The notes under the pieces were generated by a model, which did not search any database, was not told the DNA's origin, and saw only the letters and a list, made by a program, of their open reading frames with translations. Shown piece by piece: positions 1 through 9,180 of a stretch of DNA of 64,000 bases (within the stretch, counting starts at the first letter, position 1; every line of letters starts with the position of its first letter). The translations under genes were made by a program, and so were the position numbers. Source of the DNA: Pseudophaeobacter sp965641885 (GTDB taxonomy: Bacteria; Pseudomonadota; Alphaproteobacteria; Rhodobacterales; Rhodobacteraceae); NCBI GenBank assembly GCA_965641885.1, contig OZ282574.1:3534001-3598000 (forward strand). Direction: 5' to 3'.

Positions 1-550
1 AGGCCGGGATGTGAACATGGGTGTCATCCGCCGCAATCGCTGCCAGAACCTTTTCCGGGGTGGCGTGGTCGATGTGGTTGTGGCCGATTTCCAGCACAGG
101 TGCTGTGTCACAGCGGCCCATGCAGGGCGCGCGCAGGATACGGACCCGGGCGCTGTCCACACCTGCCTCAAGCGCGGATTTCAACTGCTGGGCCCCGGCC
201 ATCTCGCAGGACAGGGAATCGCAGACCCGGATGGTAAGGGCGGGCGGCGGCACCTCGCCTTCGCGCACAACATCAAAGTGGGCATAAAAACTGGCGACCT
301 CATAAATCTCGGCCTGGCCAGTGTGCAGCTCTTCTGCCAGCGCGCGCAGATGCGCAGCGCTCAGATGGCCATAGGCATCCTGAATAAGGTGCAAAAACTC
401 GATCAGCATGTCCCGGCTGCGCGGCCGCGCGCCAAGAAGGTCAAGAACCTCGCTATGCGCCTGATAATCCAACTGACGGCCCTTGGGGGTTTTACGCCCT
501 TTGCCTTTGCCGGATTTCCATACGCCTTTGCTATTGTCCAATGGTGCCAA
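1..550 (-). CDS. fdsG: NAD-dependent formate dehydrogenase gamma subunit, partial (C-terminus beyond window edge)
   Basis: NuoE-like [2Fe-2S] thioredoxin-fold subunit that passes electrons from the formate dehydrogenase core to the NAD-reducing flavoprotein subunit. About 183 residues are visible; the C-terminus lies off the left edge. Ligand cysteines are in the order expected for the NuoE family: a C-x4-C pair (VCDSLSC) and, about 36 residues later, C-x3-C in APCMGRCDTAP. The GRCDTAP stretch is typical of FdsG rather than of complex I NuoE. The start chosen is TTG at 550, because a strong GGAGG lies 5 bases upstream; I see no ATG in this frame there. The LysR gene lies 97 bp upstream in the same direction. 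A NuoE of complex I is the alternative, but would normally sit in a nuo operon. Confidence 0.8.
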   Translation of the reverse strand, partial: MAPLDNSKGVWKSGKGKGRKTPKGRQLDYQAHSEVLDLLGARPRSRDMLIEFLHLIQDAYGHLSAAHLRALAEELHTGQAEIYEVASFYAHFDVVREGEVPPPALTIRVCDSLSCEMAGAQQLKSALEAGVDSARVRILRAPCMGRCDTAPVLEIGHNHIDHATPEKVLAAIAADDTHVHIPA

Positions 551-647
551 GATGACCTCCGAAGTGTCGCACATGCCTTTCCAGTCGGCATGCCATCAGG
601 AAATCGTATCGTCAAATTCAATGTGCGGAATGCACAATAACGATAGC

Positions 648-1550
648 TTATCGCACAAACGCGGCAACAACGCGACGCAGAGAGGCAACCGTGGTCAGTT
701 CAGGTGTGCGCTGCAGGGAGGCAAGGCAGATGGGGCGCGCCTGTGAGACGGCCTCGTCCAGATTACTGGGCAAAGCCAGAGCCCGTGTGCCACTGATTTC
801 TCCCAAGGCATCCGCCAGCGCCCGCGGCAGGATCGTCGCCACCGCCCCTTCGCGGGCCATAATCATTGCGGACATAAAGCCATTGGATTCCGACATGACA
901 TCAGGCCTGAGGTCGAGCTCGGCGAAAACCCGGTCGAGAATGCGCCGGTTCTGCATGCCCGGCTCCAGCAGGCTCAGTGGCAGCTTTGCCGCATCCTGCC
1001 AGCTGATGCTCTCGCCCTGCCCTGCCACCATGGCTTCGGGGGCAAGCAGCACATAGCTCTCTTCATAGAGGTCCATAATCGTGATCAGCCCGGGTGGCAC
1101 GCTGTCCGCATAGGTCACACCCGCGTCAATCGTGCCATCAAGAAGGCGCTGCTGGATCGCCATTGAGGTGGTGACATCTATCTGGACCAGCACCCGTGGG
1201 TGGACCTCGTGCAACCGATTGACCACCTGGGCCGCAAAGGCCGTGGCCGTGGGCACCACGCCCAGGACCAAGGTGCCAGTGACCTCGCCGCGCGAGGCGG
1301 CAATCTCCTGATCCAGCGCCTTGGCATCATCCAGAATACTGCGGGCCCGGCGCACAATCATCTCTCCCTCGCCGGTGAGACCCTGGTAGCGGTTGCCCCG
1401 GCGTACGATCGACAGCCCCAGTTTCTCCTCCAGATTACGAATCCGCATGGAAAAGGCCGGCTGCGACATGCCGCAGTCTTTGGCGGCCTTGGCAAAATGC
1501 TGGTGCCGCGCCAGAGCGGTCAGCAGCTGAAGATCTCTGAGTTCAATCAT
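648..1550 (-). CDS. LysR-family transcriptional regulator, probable regulator of formate dehydrogenase
   Basis: A 300-residue protein with an N-terminal winged helix-turn-helix (about residues 1-60, with HFAKAAKDCGMSQPAFSMRI) and a type 2 periplasmic-binding-like effector domain (about 90-290), the normal length for the family. ATG at 1550 starts the usual MIELRDLQLL; an upstream in-frame TTG would add 12 residues with no family match. It is transcribed in the same direction as fdsG, which begins 97 bp downstream, so it probably controls the formate dehydrogenase genes beyond the left edge. The co-inducer cannot be read from the sequence. Confidence 0.85.
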   Translation of the reverse strand: MIELRDLQLLTALARHQHFAKAAKDCGMSQPAFSMRIRNLEEKLGLSIVRRGNRYQGLTGEGEMIVRRARSILDDAKALDQEIAASRGEVTGTLVLGVVPTATAFAAQVVNRLHEVHPRVLVQIDVTTSMAIQQRLLDGTIDAGVTYADSVPPGLITIMDLYEESYVLLAPEAMVAGQGESISWQDAAKLPLSLLEPGMQNRRILDRVFAELDLRPDVMSESNGFMSAMIMAREGAVATILPRALADALGEISGTRALALPSNLDEAVSQARPICLASLQRTPELTTVASLRRVVAAFVR

Positions 1551-2125
1551 GCGGCAACCATAGGGGCGCCGGGATACAAGACGCAATCAGAGCTGTGCAA
1601 AAACCTGAGGCCCTTTACGGGTGGCCTGCGTGTGCGGCCTGTGTGTGCGCATTGGCTTTGCTGCCCTCTATGCCAGTCAGCCGGTCCCGGATGCCTCAGG
1701 AGCCTATCCGCACGCCGCCACCGCTGTACAAAGCGCCTGCACGAATCAACCCCTATGACTTTAGCCACACATTCCCTACACAACCCTTGACTGTCGCCGC
1801 CTTCAAAATCGACAACTGCATGCCGACTCTGTCACAGGTGCACAACAGAGGCGAAAAATGAAAAACCTTCTAAAAACCATGCGCCTTTTCAACCTGACCA
1901 AAAACCCTGAAGTCAGCGACCCATGTTACAAAAATGTTGCATATCAATATATTGCCACGATTTTGCCCCCATTGCAGCAGCGGGTCCATTGGGAGAATGC
2001 ACCCCCCTGCCCCCATTCCAGAACACTGGCTGTGCGCCCTCTGTGACGGGTTAAGCCCTCAGTAAGCCTGAAAATGTACACTTGGGCCACCCTGTACACA
2101 GACAGATAATGCTGAGGAGCACCAA
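1551..2125. other. 575-bp intergenic region with a pair of TGTACAC repeats
   Basis: No convincing gene. Short open frames here lack ribosome sites and protein-like composition. Two direct copies of TGTACAC lie at 2075-2081 and 2093-2099, 18 bp apart, just upstream of the sensor protein gene, whose ribosome site TGAGGAGC precedes the ATG at 2126. Each copy contains the palindrome TGTACA, so a bound regulator is possible. The AT-richer part around 1920-1970 probably holds promoters for the diverging genes. Confidence 0.4.
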
Positions 2126-2695
2126 ATGCGCATCGTAACTATTGCAACACTTTTTTCTCTTGCCGCCCTGCCTGCAATGGCAACGGACTACCAGGCTGCT
2201 ATGAACAGCTACCTGGAAAACAATATTCGCGGCTGGGCGCAGTCGCCTGTCCTGATCGAAGCCATTGCTGCTCAAAACAGCGAAACCCAGTCGCTTGATC
2301 AGGCCGCCGTTGATGAGCTCGACCTCAAGTGGCGTGCAGAAGTTGGCACCGGTGCAACACCAACGATCGACGAAGTCCTGCAAAATGCTGCTGCAGATTT
2401 TCTGCGGGCCCAAATCAATGAATCTGGCGGCCGGATCACCGAAGTCTTTATCATGGACGCCCAAGGTCTGAATGTCGCGTCGTCGGGTGTCACCTCAGAT
2501 ATGTGGCAGGGCGATGAAGCCAAATTTCAAAAAACATACAGTGTTGGCGCCGATGCAAGCCATTTTGGTGATGTGGAACTGGATGAATCCAGCCGTCGTT
2601 ATCAGGCCCAAATTTCTTTGACCATTGTTGATGCAGCGTCTGGTGCTGCGATTGGTGCAATGACCGTTGGCATTGACGCCGAAGCCTTGATGTAA
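2126..2695 (+). CDS. Secreted sensor-like (PDC/Cache-type) protein next to a chemoreceptor
   Basis: A 189-residue protein with a clear signal peptide (about residues 1-19, ending LPAMA) and no membrane anchor, so it should be periplasmic. The mature part (VFIMDAQGLNVASSG, then EAKFQKTY and ISLTIVDAASGAAIGAMTV) resembles the single Cache/PDC ligand-sensing fold usually found as the extracellular part of a receptor. It ends 51 bp before a methyl-accepting chemotaxis protein on the same strand, so the two are likely co-transcribed. I infer that it binds a small ligand and may present it to the receptor. The family call rests on motif feel only. Confidence 0.6.
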   Translation: MRIVTIATLFSLAALPAMATDYQAAMNSYLENNIRGWAQSPVLIEAIAAQNSETQSLDQAAVDELDLKWRAEVGTGATPTIDEVLQNAAADFLRAQINESGGRITEVFIMDAQGLNVASSGVTSDMWQGDEAKFQKTYSVGADASHFGDVELDESSRRYQAQISLTIVDAASGAAIGAMTVGIDAEALM

Positions 2696-2746
2696 GGCCC
2701 CTTTCACTGCAACACCCCCGCATTCAACAACCAGATAGGTACTAAA

Positions 2747-4594
2747 ATGAAAGCTCGCATTCCCGCGATCCCCCTATTCAAAGGCATGTCAGTCTTCATG
2801 AAGTGCTGCCTGCTGATTGCTGCAACCACATTGGTTGTGTCCGCGGCTCAGGTTATCAGAAGTGATATCACCTTTACGGCCGCCGTTGAGAAAGGCGTGC
2901 GGACACTGGGTAATGGCGTCACAACCACTGTGGCGGCGGGCAGTGGGGGCGCCATTCGCTTTGGCGATTCCGACCGCCTTTCTGCCGATATTGCAAATAC
3001 TCTGGAACTGTCGGATGGGCGCGCCCTCTTTGGTGTTGCGGTGAATGCTGAGGGCAAGATTATTGCCACAGCAGGCGAGGCGAGCGAAGCGGATCAGGAG
3101 GCCCTGGCAAAACTTGGGGCCGTGTCGGCCCAGACAGGAGCCTTGGAAAACACGGGAGATGGCTACTTCATTGCGGCCCCTGCAATGGCGGGTGCCGGTG
3201 TCGTTGTCGGCTCTGTCGCGATGATCTGGTCACCGGAACGGGCCTTTGCAGAGGCTGCACCAGAGCAGCTGATCACACATGTCCTTTCTGGTGCCGCCTT
3301 TGTCATCATGTGCCTGCTGTCGGCCTTTGCCCTGCGCTCGATCCTGTCACGCCCCCTGAAAACAGTTGGTGACTCGATCAATGTCATCGCCGATGGCGAC
3401 TACACCCAACCTGTTCCGCTGCTGGACCGGCGTGACGAAATGGGGGCCATCGCCCGCAATGTTGACAACCTGAAAACACTGCTGACTGCAGCTCAGGCCG
3501 TCGAGGAAGAACGTCAGGCAGCCCAGGAAACCCAGAAACAGGTTGTCGAACGGTTGAATCAGGCCTTGCAGCATTTGTCTGACGGGGACCTGACGCAGTC
3601 GATCAAAACCCCCTTCAAAGGCGAATACGAAAGCCTGCGGACAAACTACAACGCCACCATCTCGACCCTGGTGAACATCATGAATGCAGTGGTCGAAAGC
3701 ACCACCCGCATTCGCGCCAGCGCCGAAGAGATCAGCCAGTCTTCAAGCGATCTGTCGCAGCGCACGGAAAGCCAGGCCGCCACCCTGGAAGAGACCGCCG
3801 CCGCGATGGAACAGTTGACGGTCAGCGTGCAGTCTGCAGCAGATGGCGCCAAAGAAGTCGAGGGCATCGTTGTCGAAGCCCAAAACGGCGCCAAGCAAAG
3901 TGGCCAGGTGGTCACCGATGCGGTAAATGCAATGTCCCAGATCGAAAGTTCCTCCAACAAGATCTCGCAGATCATCTCGGTGATTGATGACATCTCGTTC
4001 CAGACCAACCTTCTGGCGCTGAATGCCGGGGTCGAAGCGGCCCGAGCAGGCGAGGCGGGACGCGGATTTGCCGTGGTTGCCTCCGAGGTGCGCGCTCTGG
4101 CGCAACGCTCTTCTGATGCGGCGCAGGAGATCAAACTGCTGATCTCTGAAAGCTCGCAGCATGTGTCCAAAGGCGTCGATCTGGTCGGCAAGGCCGGCCA
4201 TGAGCTGGAGAGCATCATTGAACGGGTTGGCACCATTTCCAACCATGTTGCCGAGATCGCACAGGGGGCCAACGAGCAGTCGACCACATTGCTGGAAATC
4301 AACACCGGCGTGTCGCAACTGGATCATGTGACCCAGCACAATGCCGCAATGGTTGAAGAAAGCACTGCCGCCAGCCAAATCCTGCGCAATGATGCCAGCG
4401 AGTTGGCCAATCAGGTCTCAGTCTTCAAAACAAACGAGGGCGGAACCGCCTCTGCCGCAACCTTTACAAAGGCCTCTGGCCCGGCACCAGCTCCTTCGGC
4501 ACATGCTGAATTCCATGAGCCCGAGGATGACTTTTTCGCGGACGAGCCGGCCCCGTCCGCCCTGCCTAAAGCCGTCGGCTGGGACGACTTTTAG
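2747..4594 (+). CDS. Methyl-accepting chemotaxis protein
   Basis: A 615-residue inner-membrane chemoreceptor. Order of parts: membrane segment at about 17-37, periplasmic sensing domain to about 178, second membrane segment at about 183-205, HAMP domain (ending in DRRDEMGAIARNVDNL), a second HAMP-like linker, then the long cytoplasmic signalling coiled coil with the conserved hairpin (FQTNLLALNAGVEAARAGE). It ends in GWDDF, a W-x-x-F tail that in other receptors docks the CheR/CheB adaptation enzymes. The gene directly follows a secreted sensor-like protein. No che genes are in the window, so the receptor must feed an array encoded elsewhere. Ligand unknown. Confidence 0.95.
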   Translation: MKARIPAIPLFKGMSVFMKCCLLIAATTLVVSAAQVIRSDITFTAAVEKGVRTLGNGVTTTVAAGSGGAIRFGDSDRLSADIANTLELSDGRALFGVAVNAEGKIIATAGEASEADQEALAKLGAVSAQTGALENTGDGYFIAAPAMAGAGVVVGSVAMIWSPERAFAEAAPEQLITHVLSGAAFVIMCLLSAFALRSILSRPLKTVGDSINVIADGDYTQPVPLLDRRDEMGAIARNVDNLKTLLTAAQAVEEERQAAQETQKQVVERLNQALQHLSDGDLTQSIKTPFKGEYESLRTNYNATISTLVNIMNAVVESTTRIRASAEEISQSSSDLSQRTESQAATLEETAAAMEQLTVSVQSAADGAKEVEGIVVEAQNGAKQSGQVVTDAVNAMSQIESSSNKISQIISVIDDISFQTNLLALNAGVEAARAGEAGRGFAVVASEVRALAQRSSDAAQEIKLLISESSQHVSKGVDLVGKAGHELESIIERVGTISNHVAEIAQGANEQSTTLLEINTGVSQLDHVTQHNAAMVEESTAASQILRNDASELANQVSVFKTNEGGTASAATFTKASGPAPAPSAHAEFHEPEDDFFADEPAPSALPKAVGWDDF

Positions 4595-4620
4595 CACCAC
4601 AGATACAATTTAATACTGCG

Positions 4621-4656
4621 CCGCGCTGCCCATATCGGGTGGCGCGGTTTGTTTTT
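4621..4656 (+). terminator. Rho-independent terminator after the chemoreceptor gene
   Basis: An 11-bp stem (4621-4631 with 4637-4647, two G-U pairs, 5-base loop) is followed by TTTGTTTTT, 26 bp after the stop codon. Confidence 0.8.
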
Positions 4657-4854
4657 GGCCCATTCATTTTGGCCCGTCTCGTTCACGACAAACAGCCGCA
4701 GACAGAAGCTGACCAATGACGGCTTAGAAATTGCACCGATTGCGCACAGGAGCTGCGCTGTGGCACTGGCGCACAAAGGTTGAGCCCAGCTGCAGGCATT
4801 GCTAAAAAAGGTCAACCAAACAAGCCTTCGGTTGCCTCGCGAAAGGACCTCCCC

Positions 4855-5535
4855 ATGAGCATTCAAGACAACTCCCCAGTGGACACAGCCCCCAAAGGCC
4901 CTCTTCGCATCGACATCGTCTCTGATGTCATGTGCCCTTGGTGCATCATCGGCTACCGCCAGCTCGCCACCGCCCTGGAGGCAACCAACACGGACTATGA
5001 GCTCCACTGGCATCCCTTTGAGCTCAACCCCGAGATGCCCGCCGAGGGGCAGAACATGCGCGAGCATATCGTTGAGAAATACGGCGCCACGCCGGAGCAG
5101 TCGGAACAAAACCGCAATCAGATGACGGCACTGGGAGAGCAGCTGGGGTTTGAATTCCGCTTTGGCTCTGAGATGCGGATGCATAACACCTTTGACACCC
5201 ATCAGCTGCTGCATTGGGCCGAAACGCTCGGGCGGATGGACGATCTGAAACAGGCGCTCTTTACTGCCCATTTCACCCATCAGCGTAACCTCTCGGACCG
5301 GGGTGTTCTGACTGAGATCGCCGACCGGATCGGACTGGATAAAGACGACGCACTGGCGGTGTTGCAGGACCAGCGTTTTGCCGCCGCAGTGCGCGAGGCC
5401 CAGCAGTTCTGGCGCAATCAGGGCATTCAGGGGGTTCCTGCGGTGATCTTTGACCAAAAGCACCTGGTCAGCGGCGCGCAGGGCGTTGAGAACTTCACCA
5501 GCATTCTGGGTCAGCTGGCAAAAATGCAGGACTGA
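4855..5535 (+). CDS. DsbA-family oxidoreductase, FrnE type
   Basis: A 226-residue thioredoxin-fold protein with a DsbA-like helical insertion. The active-site motif is C-P-W-C in SDVMCPWCIIGYRQL, and the cis-proline loop is IQGVPAVIFDQ. There is no signal peptide, so it is a cytoplasmic dithiol-disulfide isomerase or 2-hydroxychromene-2-carboxylate-isomerase-like protein, as described for FrnE. ATG at 4855 follows GAAAGGAC at good spacing; an in-frame extension upstream adds an unrelated 25 residues. It is monocistronic and convergent with uvrB. Confidence 0.88.
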   Translation: MSIQDNSPVDTAPKGPLRIDIVSDVMCPWCIIGYRQLATALEATNTDYELHWHPFELNPEMPAEGQNMREHIVEKYGATPEQSEQNRNQMTALGEQLGFEFRFGSEMRMHNTFDTHQLLHWAETLGRMDDLKQALFTAHFTHQRNLSDRGVLTEIADRIGLDKDDALAVLQDQRFAAAVREAQQFWRNQGIQGVPAVIFDQKHLVSGAQGVENFTSILGQLAKMQD

Positions 5536-5569
5536 GCGCAGGACTGACCTGCTCATTTATAGAAAAGCC

Positions 5570-5671
5570 GCGCCGCACAGGCAGCCTCCCTTGAGGCACC
5601 TGTGCGGCGCGTCCGTGGACACGGACGTGGACCAAAATGCGGGCCGACACAGCCCCCCCGCGTCGGCCCGC
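5570..5671 (-). terminator. Hairpin pair between frnE-like gene and uvrB
   Basis: Two strong dyads lie between the convergent genes: a perfect 12-bp stem (5570-5581 with 5599-5610) and a 9-bp stem (5639-5647 with 5663-5671). Read on the minus strand the first is followed by GGCTTTTC and the second by ATTTTGG, so they most likely end uvrB transcription. Neither has a strong U-tract on the plus strand. Confidence 0.6.
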
Positions 5672-5685
5672 GTCGGGATGTCGCG

Positions 5686-7944
5686 CTACGAAAACTTCTT
5701 TTGCGACTTCCCCCGGTAGGCCCGCGTTCCGGCCTTGCCGGCACTTGAGCGGCCTCGGGATTTCACCGCCGCCTCCGAGGCTTTTTCCACCGCATATTGC
5801 CGTGCCATCGGATCGTCTGACACTGCAAGATCCACTGCCTCCAGGCGTTTCACCTCGTCGCGCAGGCGGGCGGCTTCCTCAAATTCGAGGTTTTCCGCCG
5901 CCTTGCGCATCTCGTCGCGCAACCCGTTCAGATGCGCCTCAAGATTGGCCCCATGCATCGGCTTGTCGATCGTTGCTGTGACGCGACTCATATCCACATC
6001 GCCCTGATAGAGCCCGGCCAAAACATCTTCGACGTTCTTTTTCACGGTCGACGGCGTGATGCCATGCTCAAGATTATAGGCTCTTTGCTTTTCGCGGCGG
6101 CGATCCGTCTCGCCCATTGCGCGCTCCATCGAGCCGGTGATCCTGTCGGCATACATGATGACCCGGCCCTCGGCATTCCGGGCGGCCCGGCCGATGGTCT
6201 GCACCAGCGAGGTCTCGGAGCGCAAAAAGCCCTCCTTGTCTGCGTCGAGAATGGCGACCAGACCACATTCGGGAATATCCAACCCTTCGCGCAGCAGGTT
6301 GATACCGATCAGCACATCAAAGGCGCCGAGACGCAGGTCGCGCAGGATCTCGATCCGCTCCAGCGTGTCGATGTCCGAATGCATGTAGCGCACCTTGATG
6401 CCCTGTTCATGCAGGTATTCCGTCAGATCCTCGGCCATGCGTTTGGTCAGCGTGGTCACAAGCGTGCGCATATCCTGGGCAGTGACCTTGCGGATTTCAT
6501 CCAGCAAATCATCGACCTGCATCTGCACCGGACGGATCTCGATCATTGGCTCCAACAACCCGGTGGGGCGGATCACCTGCTCGGTAAAGACACCGCCCGC
6601 CTGCTCCAGCTCCCAGGCCGAAGGCGTGGCGGAGACGAACACCGACTGCGGCCGCATGGCGTCCCATTCCTCGAACTTCAGCGGCCGGTTGTCCATGCAG
6701 GACGGCAGGCGGAAGCCATGTTCGGCCAGGGTGGATTTACGCCGAAAGTCGCCTTTGTACATGCCACCGATCTGTGGCACCGAGACATGGCTTTCATCGG
6801 CAAAAACGATAGCGTTGTCGGGGATAAATTCAAACAATGTCGGGGGCGGCTCACCGGGGGCGCGCCCGGTCAGATAGCGTGAGTAGTTCTCGATACCGTT
6901 GCAATAGCCGGTGGCTTCCAGCATCTCGATGTCGAAATTACAGCGCTGCTCCAACCGCTGTGCCTCAAGCAGTTTTCCCTCGCTCACGAACTGGTCCAGC
7001 CGCTTGCGCAGCTCTTCCTTGATCGAAATTACCGCCTGGGTGAGCGTCGGCTTTGGCGTCACATAGTGGGAATTCGCATAGACGCGGATCTGGTCAAACG
7101 CGCCGGTGCGCTCGCCGGTAAGGGGGTCAAATTCCGTAATACTCTCAAGCTCTTCGCCAAAGAACGACAGCTTCCAGGCGCGGTCCTCAAGGTGGGCGGG
7201 AAAGATCTCTAGCGTGTCACCCCGCACCCGGAACGAGCCGCGCTGAAAGGCCTGATCGTTGCGTTTGTATTGCTGCCCCACAAGATCGGTCATGATCTGG
7301 CGCTGGTCGTAGTGTTCGCCAACCTTCAGATCCTGCGTCATCGCCGAATAGGTCTCAACCGAGCCGATGCCGTAGATGCAGGACACCGAGGCGATGATGA
7401 TCACATCGTCGCGCTCAAGCAGGGAGCGGGTGGCCGAGTGGCGCATCCGGTCGATCTGCTCGTTGATCTGGCTTTCTTTCTCGATAAAAGTGTCAGAGCG
7501 CGCCACATAGGCTTCGGGCTGGTAGTAGTCATAAAACGAGACAAAATACTCGACCGCATTGTCCGGAAAGAAGCCCTTGAATTCGCCATAAAGCTGCGCC
7601 GCCAGGGTTTTGTTCGGGGCCAGAATGATGGCCGGGCGCTGGGTCTCGGCGATCACCTTGGCCATGGTAAAGGTCTTGCCGGTCCCGGTGGCCCCCAGCA
7701 AAACCTGATTGCGTTCGCCCTCGTTCAGCCCCTCGCTAAGTTCTACGATCGCAGTGGGCTGGTCGCCCGCCGGAGAGAACTCGGTCTGCATAACAAAGGC
7801 CTTGCCGCCCTCCAATTTGGGCCGCTGCACAGGATCACGATCAGCCATGCGCACAGGCCCCATGTCAGGCTGCGTCTCTGCTGCCGCTTCAGGCCCGGCC
7901 TGGGTAAGTTTGGCTTCGGATTTGTCTGAATGGGCGTAGGGCAT
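5686..7944 (-). CDS. uvrB: Excinuclease ABC subunit B
   Basis: DNA-damage recognition helicase of nucleotide excision repair, acting with UvrA and UvrC. Its 752 residues include about 50 extra at the N-terminus before the family core. Visible motifs: Walker A (GATGTGKTFTMAK), the beta-hairpin region (YYQPEAYV), DESH in helicase motif II, motif VI (QTIGRAARN) and a C-terminal UVR domain (about residues 660-695) for contact with UvrC. The tail after it is basic (KSRGRSSAGKAGTRAY). ATG at 7944 follows AGGAGAG. The gene is monocistronic. No LexA box was recognised upstream. Confidence 0.97.
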   Translation of the reverse strand: MPYAHSDKSEAKLTQAGPEAAAETQPDMGPVRMADRDPVQRPKLEGGKAFVMQTEFSPAGDQPTAIVELSEGLNEGERNQVLLGATGTGKTFTMAKVIAETQRPAIILAPNKTLAAQLYGEFKGFFPDNAVEYFVSFYDYYQPEAYVARSDTFIEKESQINEQIDRMRHSATRSLLERDDVIIIASVSCIYGIGSVETYSAMTQDLKVGEHYDQRQIMTDLVGQQYKRNDQAFQRGSFRVRGDTLEIFPAHLEDRAWKLSFFGEELESITEFDPLTGERTGAFDQIRVYANSHYVTPKPTLTQAVISIKEELRKRLDQFVSEGKLLEAQRLEQRCNFDIEMLEATGYCNGIENYSRYLTGRAPGEPPPTLFEFIPDNAIVFADESHVSVPQIGGMYKGDFRRKSTLAEHGFRLPSCMDNRPLKFEEWDAMRPQSVFVSATPSAWELEQAGGVFTEQVIRPTGLLEPMIEIRPVQMQVDDLLDEIRKVTAQDMRTLVTTLTKRMAEDLTEYLHEQGIKVRYMHSDIDTLERIEILRDLRLGAFDVLIGINLLREGLDIPECGLVAILDADKEGFLRSETSLVQTIGRAARNAEGRVIMYADRITGSMERAMGETDRRREKQRAYNLEHGITPSTVKKNVEDVLAGLYQGDVDMSRVTATIDKPMHGANLEAHLNGLRDEMRKAAENLEFEEAARLRDEVKRLEAVDLAVSDDPMARQYAVEKASEAAVKSRGRSSAGKAGTRAYRGKSQKKFS

Positions 7945-8131
7945 CCGGCTCTCCTGTGAGTCGTGCTAATTTTGGTCTGTTTTTGTTCTTGTTCAAGGGG
8001 CATTCGTAAGGTTTCAGAGGCTGGATCTGTTGCAGCCCTGCAAAACCTGTTGAATGCGCTGGATTTGTCACCTTGTGGCACAGGGGCAATCGGCGCATAT
8101 ATAGGACACGTCGAGTCACGAGGAGAGCCCC

Positions 8132-8443
8132 ATGCGAGCGCGGATTTACCGGCCAGCCCGAAACGCCATGACTTCTGGAATGGCCAAGACCCGCAAATGG
8201 GTTTTGGACTACGCTCAGGCCAGCGCGCGTGAAGTGGACCCTCTGATGGGCTGGACCTCGTCTTCTGACACCCAAAGCCAGGTTCGCCTGCGTTTTGAGA
8301 GCAAAGAAGCCGCATTGGAATATGCGCAAGATCACGGCATTGACGCCGAAGTGGTTGAGCCAAAGCCCCGCAAAGCCAATCTGCGCCACGGTGGCTATGG
8401 CGAGAATTTCGCCACCAACCGGCGCGTGCCCTGGACCCATTGA
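8132..8443 (+). CDS. NDUFS4-like NADH dehydrogenase accessory protein (ETC complex I subunit)
   Basis: A 103-residue protein of the alphaproteobacterial/mitochondrial NDUFS4 (18 kDa, AQDQ) family, a supernumerary subunit of respiratory complex I. Family features are the N-terminal ARIYRPARNAM, the WVLDY strand, the MGWTSSSDT motif, and the basic end (GYGENFATNRRVPWTH). It starts at ATG 8132 after GAGGAGAG. Its stop overlaps the start of the GNAT gene, so the two are translationally coupled. It lies away from any nuo operon. Confidence 0.88.
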   Translation: MRARIYRPARNAMTSGMAKTRKWVLDYAQASAREVDPLMGWTSSSDTQSQVRLRFESKEAALEYAQDHGIDAEVVEPKPRKANLRHGGYGENFATNRRVPWTH

Positions 8444-8931
8444 GCCAAACTGGCGCAATACTAATCCGCCGTGCTGACCCCGCCTGCCCCGCGATTGCGC
8501 CACTGATTGAGGCCAGTCAGGAGCATGGCGCAGATCAGACCACCGCAGACAGCGATCACACCTTAGGTGTTGCTGAGCTATGCAAACCCGGAGTGCTGTT
8601 TTTTGCGGCCTATCAGGGTGAGCAGCCCCTGGGATGCGGCGCGATAAAATCCCTGCGAGACGGCAGCGCCGAAGTGAAATCCGTCTTTGTCAGCGCGCAG
8701 GCGCGCGGTCAGGGGCTGGCCCGCCAGATAATGGACCACCTGGCAAAAGTCGCAGGCGCAAAAGGGTTTACCGACCTGGTTCTGGAAACAGGCTCGCCAC
8801 TCTGTCCGGGCTATGACGCCGCACGCAGCCTCTATGAGAGACTGGGGTATCATTACTGCGCACCTGTTGAAGGCTACAAAACAGACCCGCTGAGCGTCTT
8901 CATGCGCCTGCCCCTGACGCCCACCACCTAA
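8440..8931 (+). CDS. GNAT-family N-acetyltransferase
   Basis: A 163-residue acetyl-CoA-dependent acyltransferase. The fold is visible as FFAAYQGEQPLGCGAIKSL (strands 2-4), VKSVFVSAQARGQGLARQIM with the acetyl-CoA pyrophosphate loop (R-x-x-G-x-G/A), and a C-terminal SLYERLGYHYC motif. The start is probably TTG at 8440, overlapping the stop of the NDUFS4-like gene as TTGA; I see no later start before the domain begins. Substrate unknown. Confidence 0.85.
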   Translation: MSQTGAILIRRADPACPAIAPLIEASQEHGADQTTADSDHTLGVAELCKPGVLFFAAYQGEQPLGCGAIKSLRDGSAEVKSVFVSAQARGQGLARQIMDHLAKVAGAKGFTDLVLETGSPLCPGYDAARSLYERLGYHYCAPVEGYKTDPLSVFMRLPLTPTT

Positions 8932-9048
8932 ACCCGAGACGGCCCCGGAACCGGGGGGCAGGGGCTGCCGCGCCCAATAGGCCTGCCTGCACAGGGTCCT
9001 GCTATTTGGCCAATCTGCAAAGAGTTTCAAAACTGCAGCTTCACCCCG

Positions 9049-9054
9049 TTGACA
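9049..9054 (+). promoter_or_regulatory. -35 element of the tRNA-Arg promoter
   Basis: A perfect TTGACA lies 39 bp before the mature tRNA 5' end. The matching -10 is weak (GC-rich group genomes often conserve only the -35). Confidence 0.5.
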
Positions 9055-9092
9055 AACCTTGAGCTGTATTGGAAACGTGAGGGTGAGAATGC

Positions 9093-9170
9093 GGGCCGTT
9101 AGCTCAGCTGGATTAGAGCAGGGAACTTCTAATTCTCAGGTCGGGGGTTCGAGTCCTCCACGGCTCGCCA
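9093..9170 (+). tRNA. tRNA-Arg (anticodon TCT)
   Basis: Cloverleaf read by eye: acceptor stem GGGCCGT (9093-9099) pairs with ACGGCTC (9160-9166, one G-U); D arm AGCTCAGCTGGATTAGAGC; anticodon loop CTTCTAA, giving anticodon TCT; T arm GGGGGTTCGAGTCCTCC; CCA is encoded. It reads AGA/AGG arginine codons. The 3' end is followed after 10 bp by the end of a decayed tyrosine recombinase gene, so this tRNA has probably served as an integration site. Confidence 0.95.
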
Positions 9171-9180
9171 TTCCTCCCCA

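Noticed and set aside
1858..2046. 62-codon plus-strand ORF in the long spacer
   Set aside because: No ribosome site, no family, low-complexity end; spacer likely regulatory.
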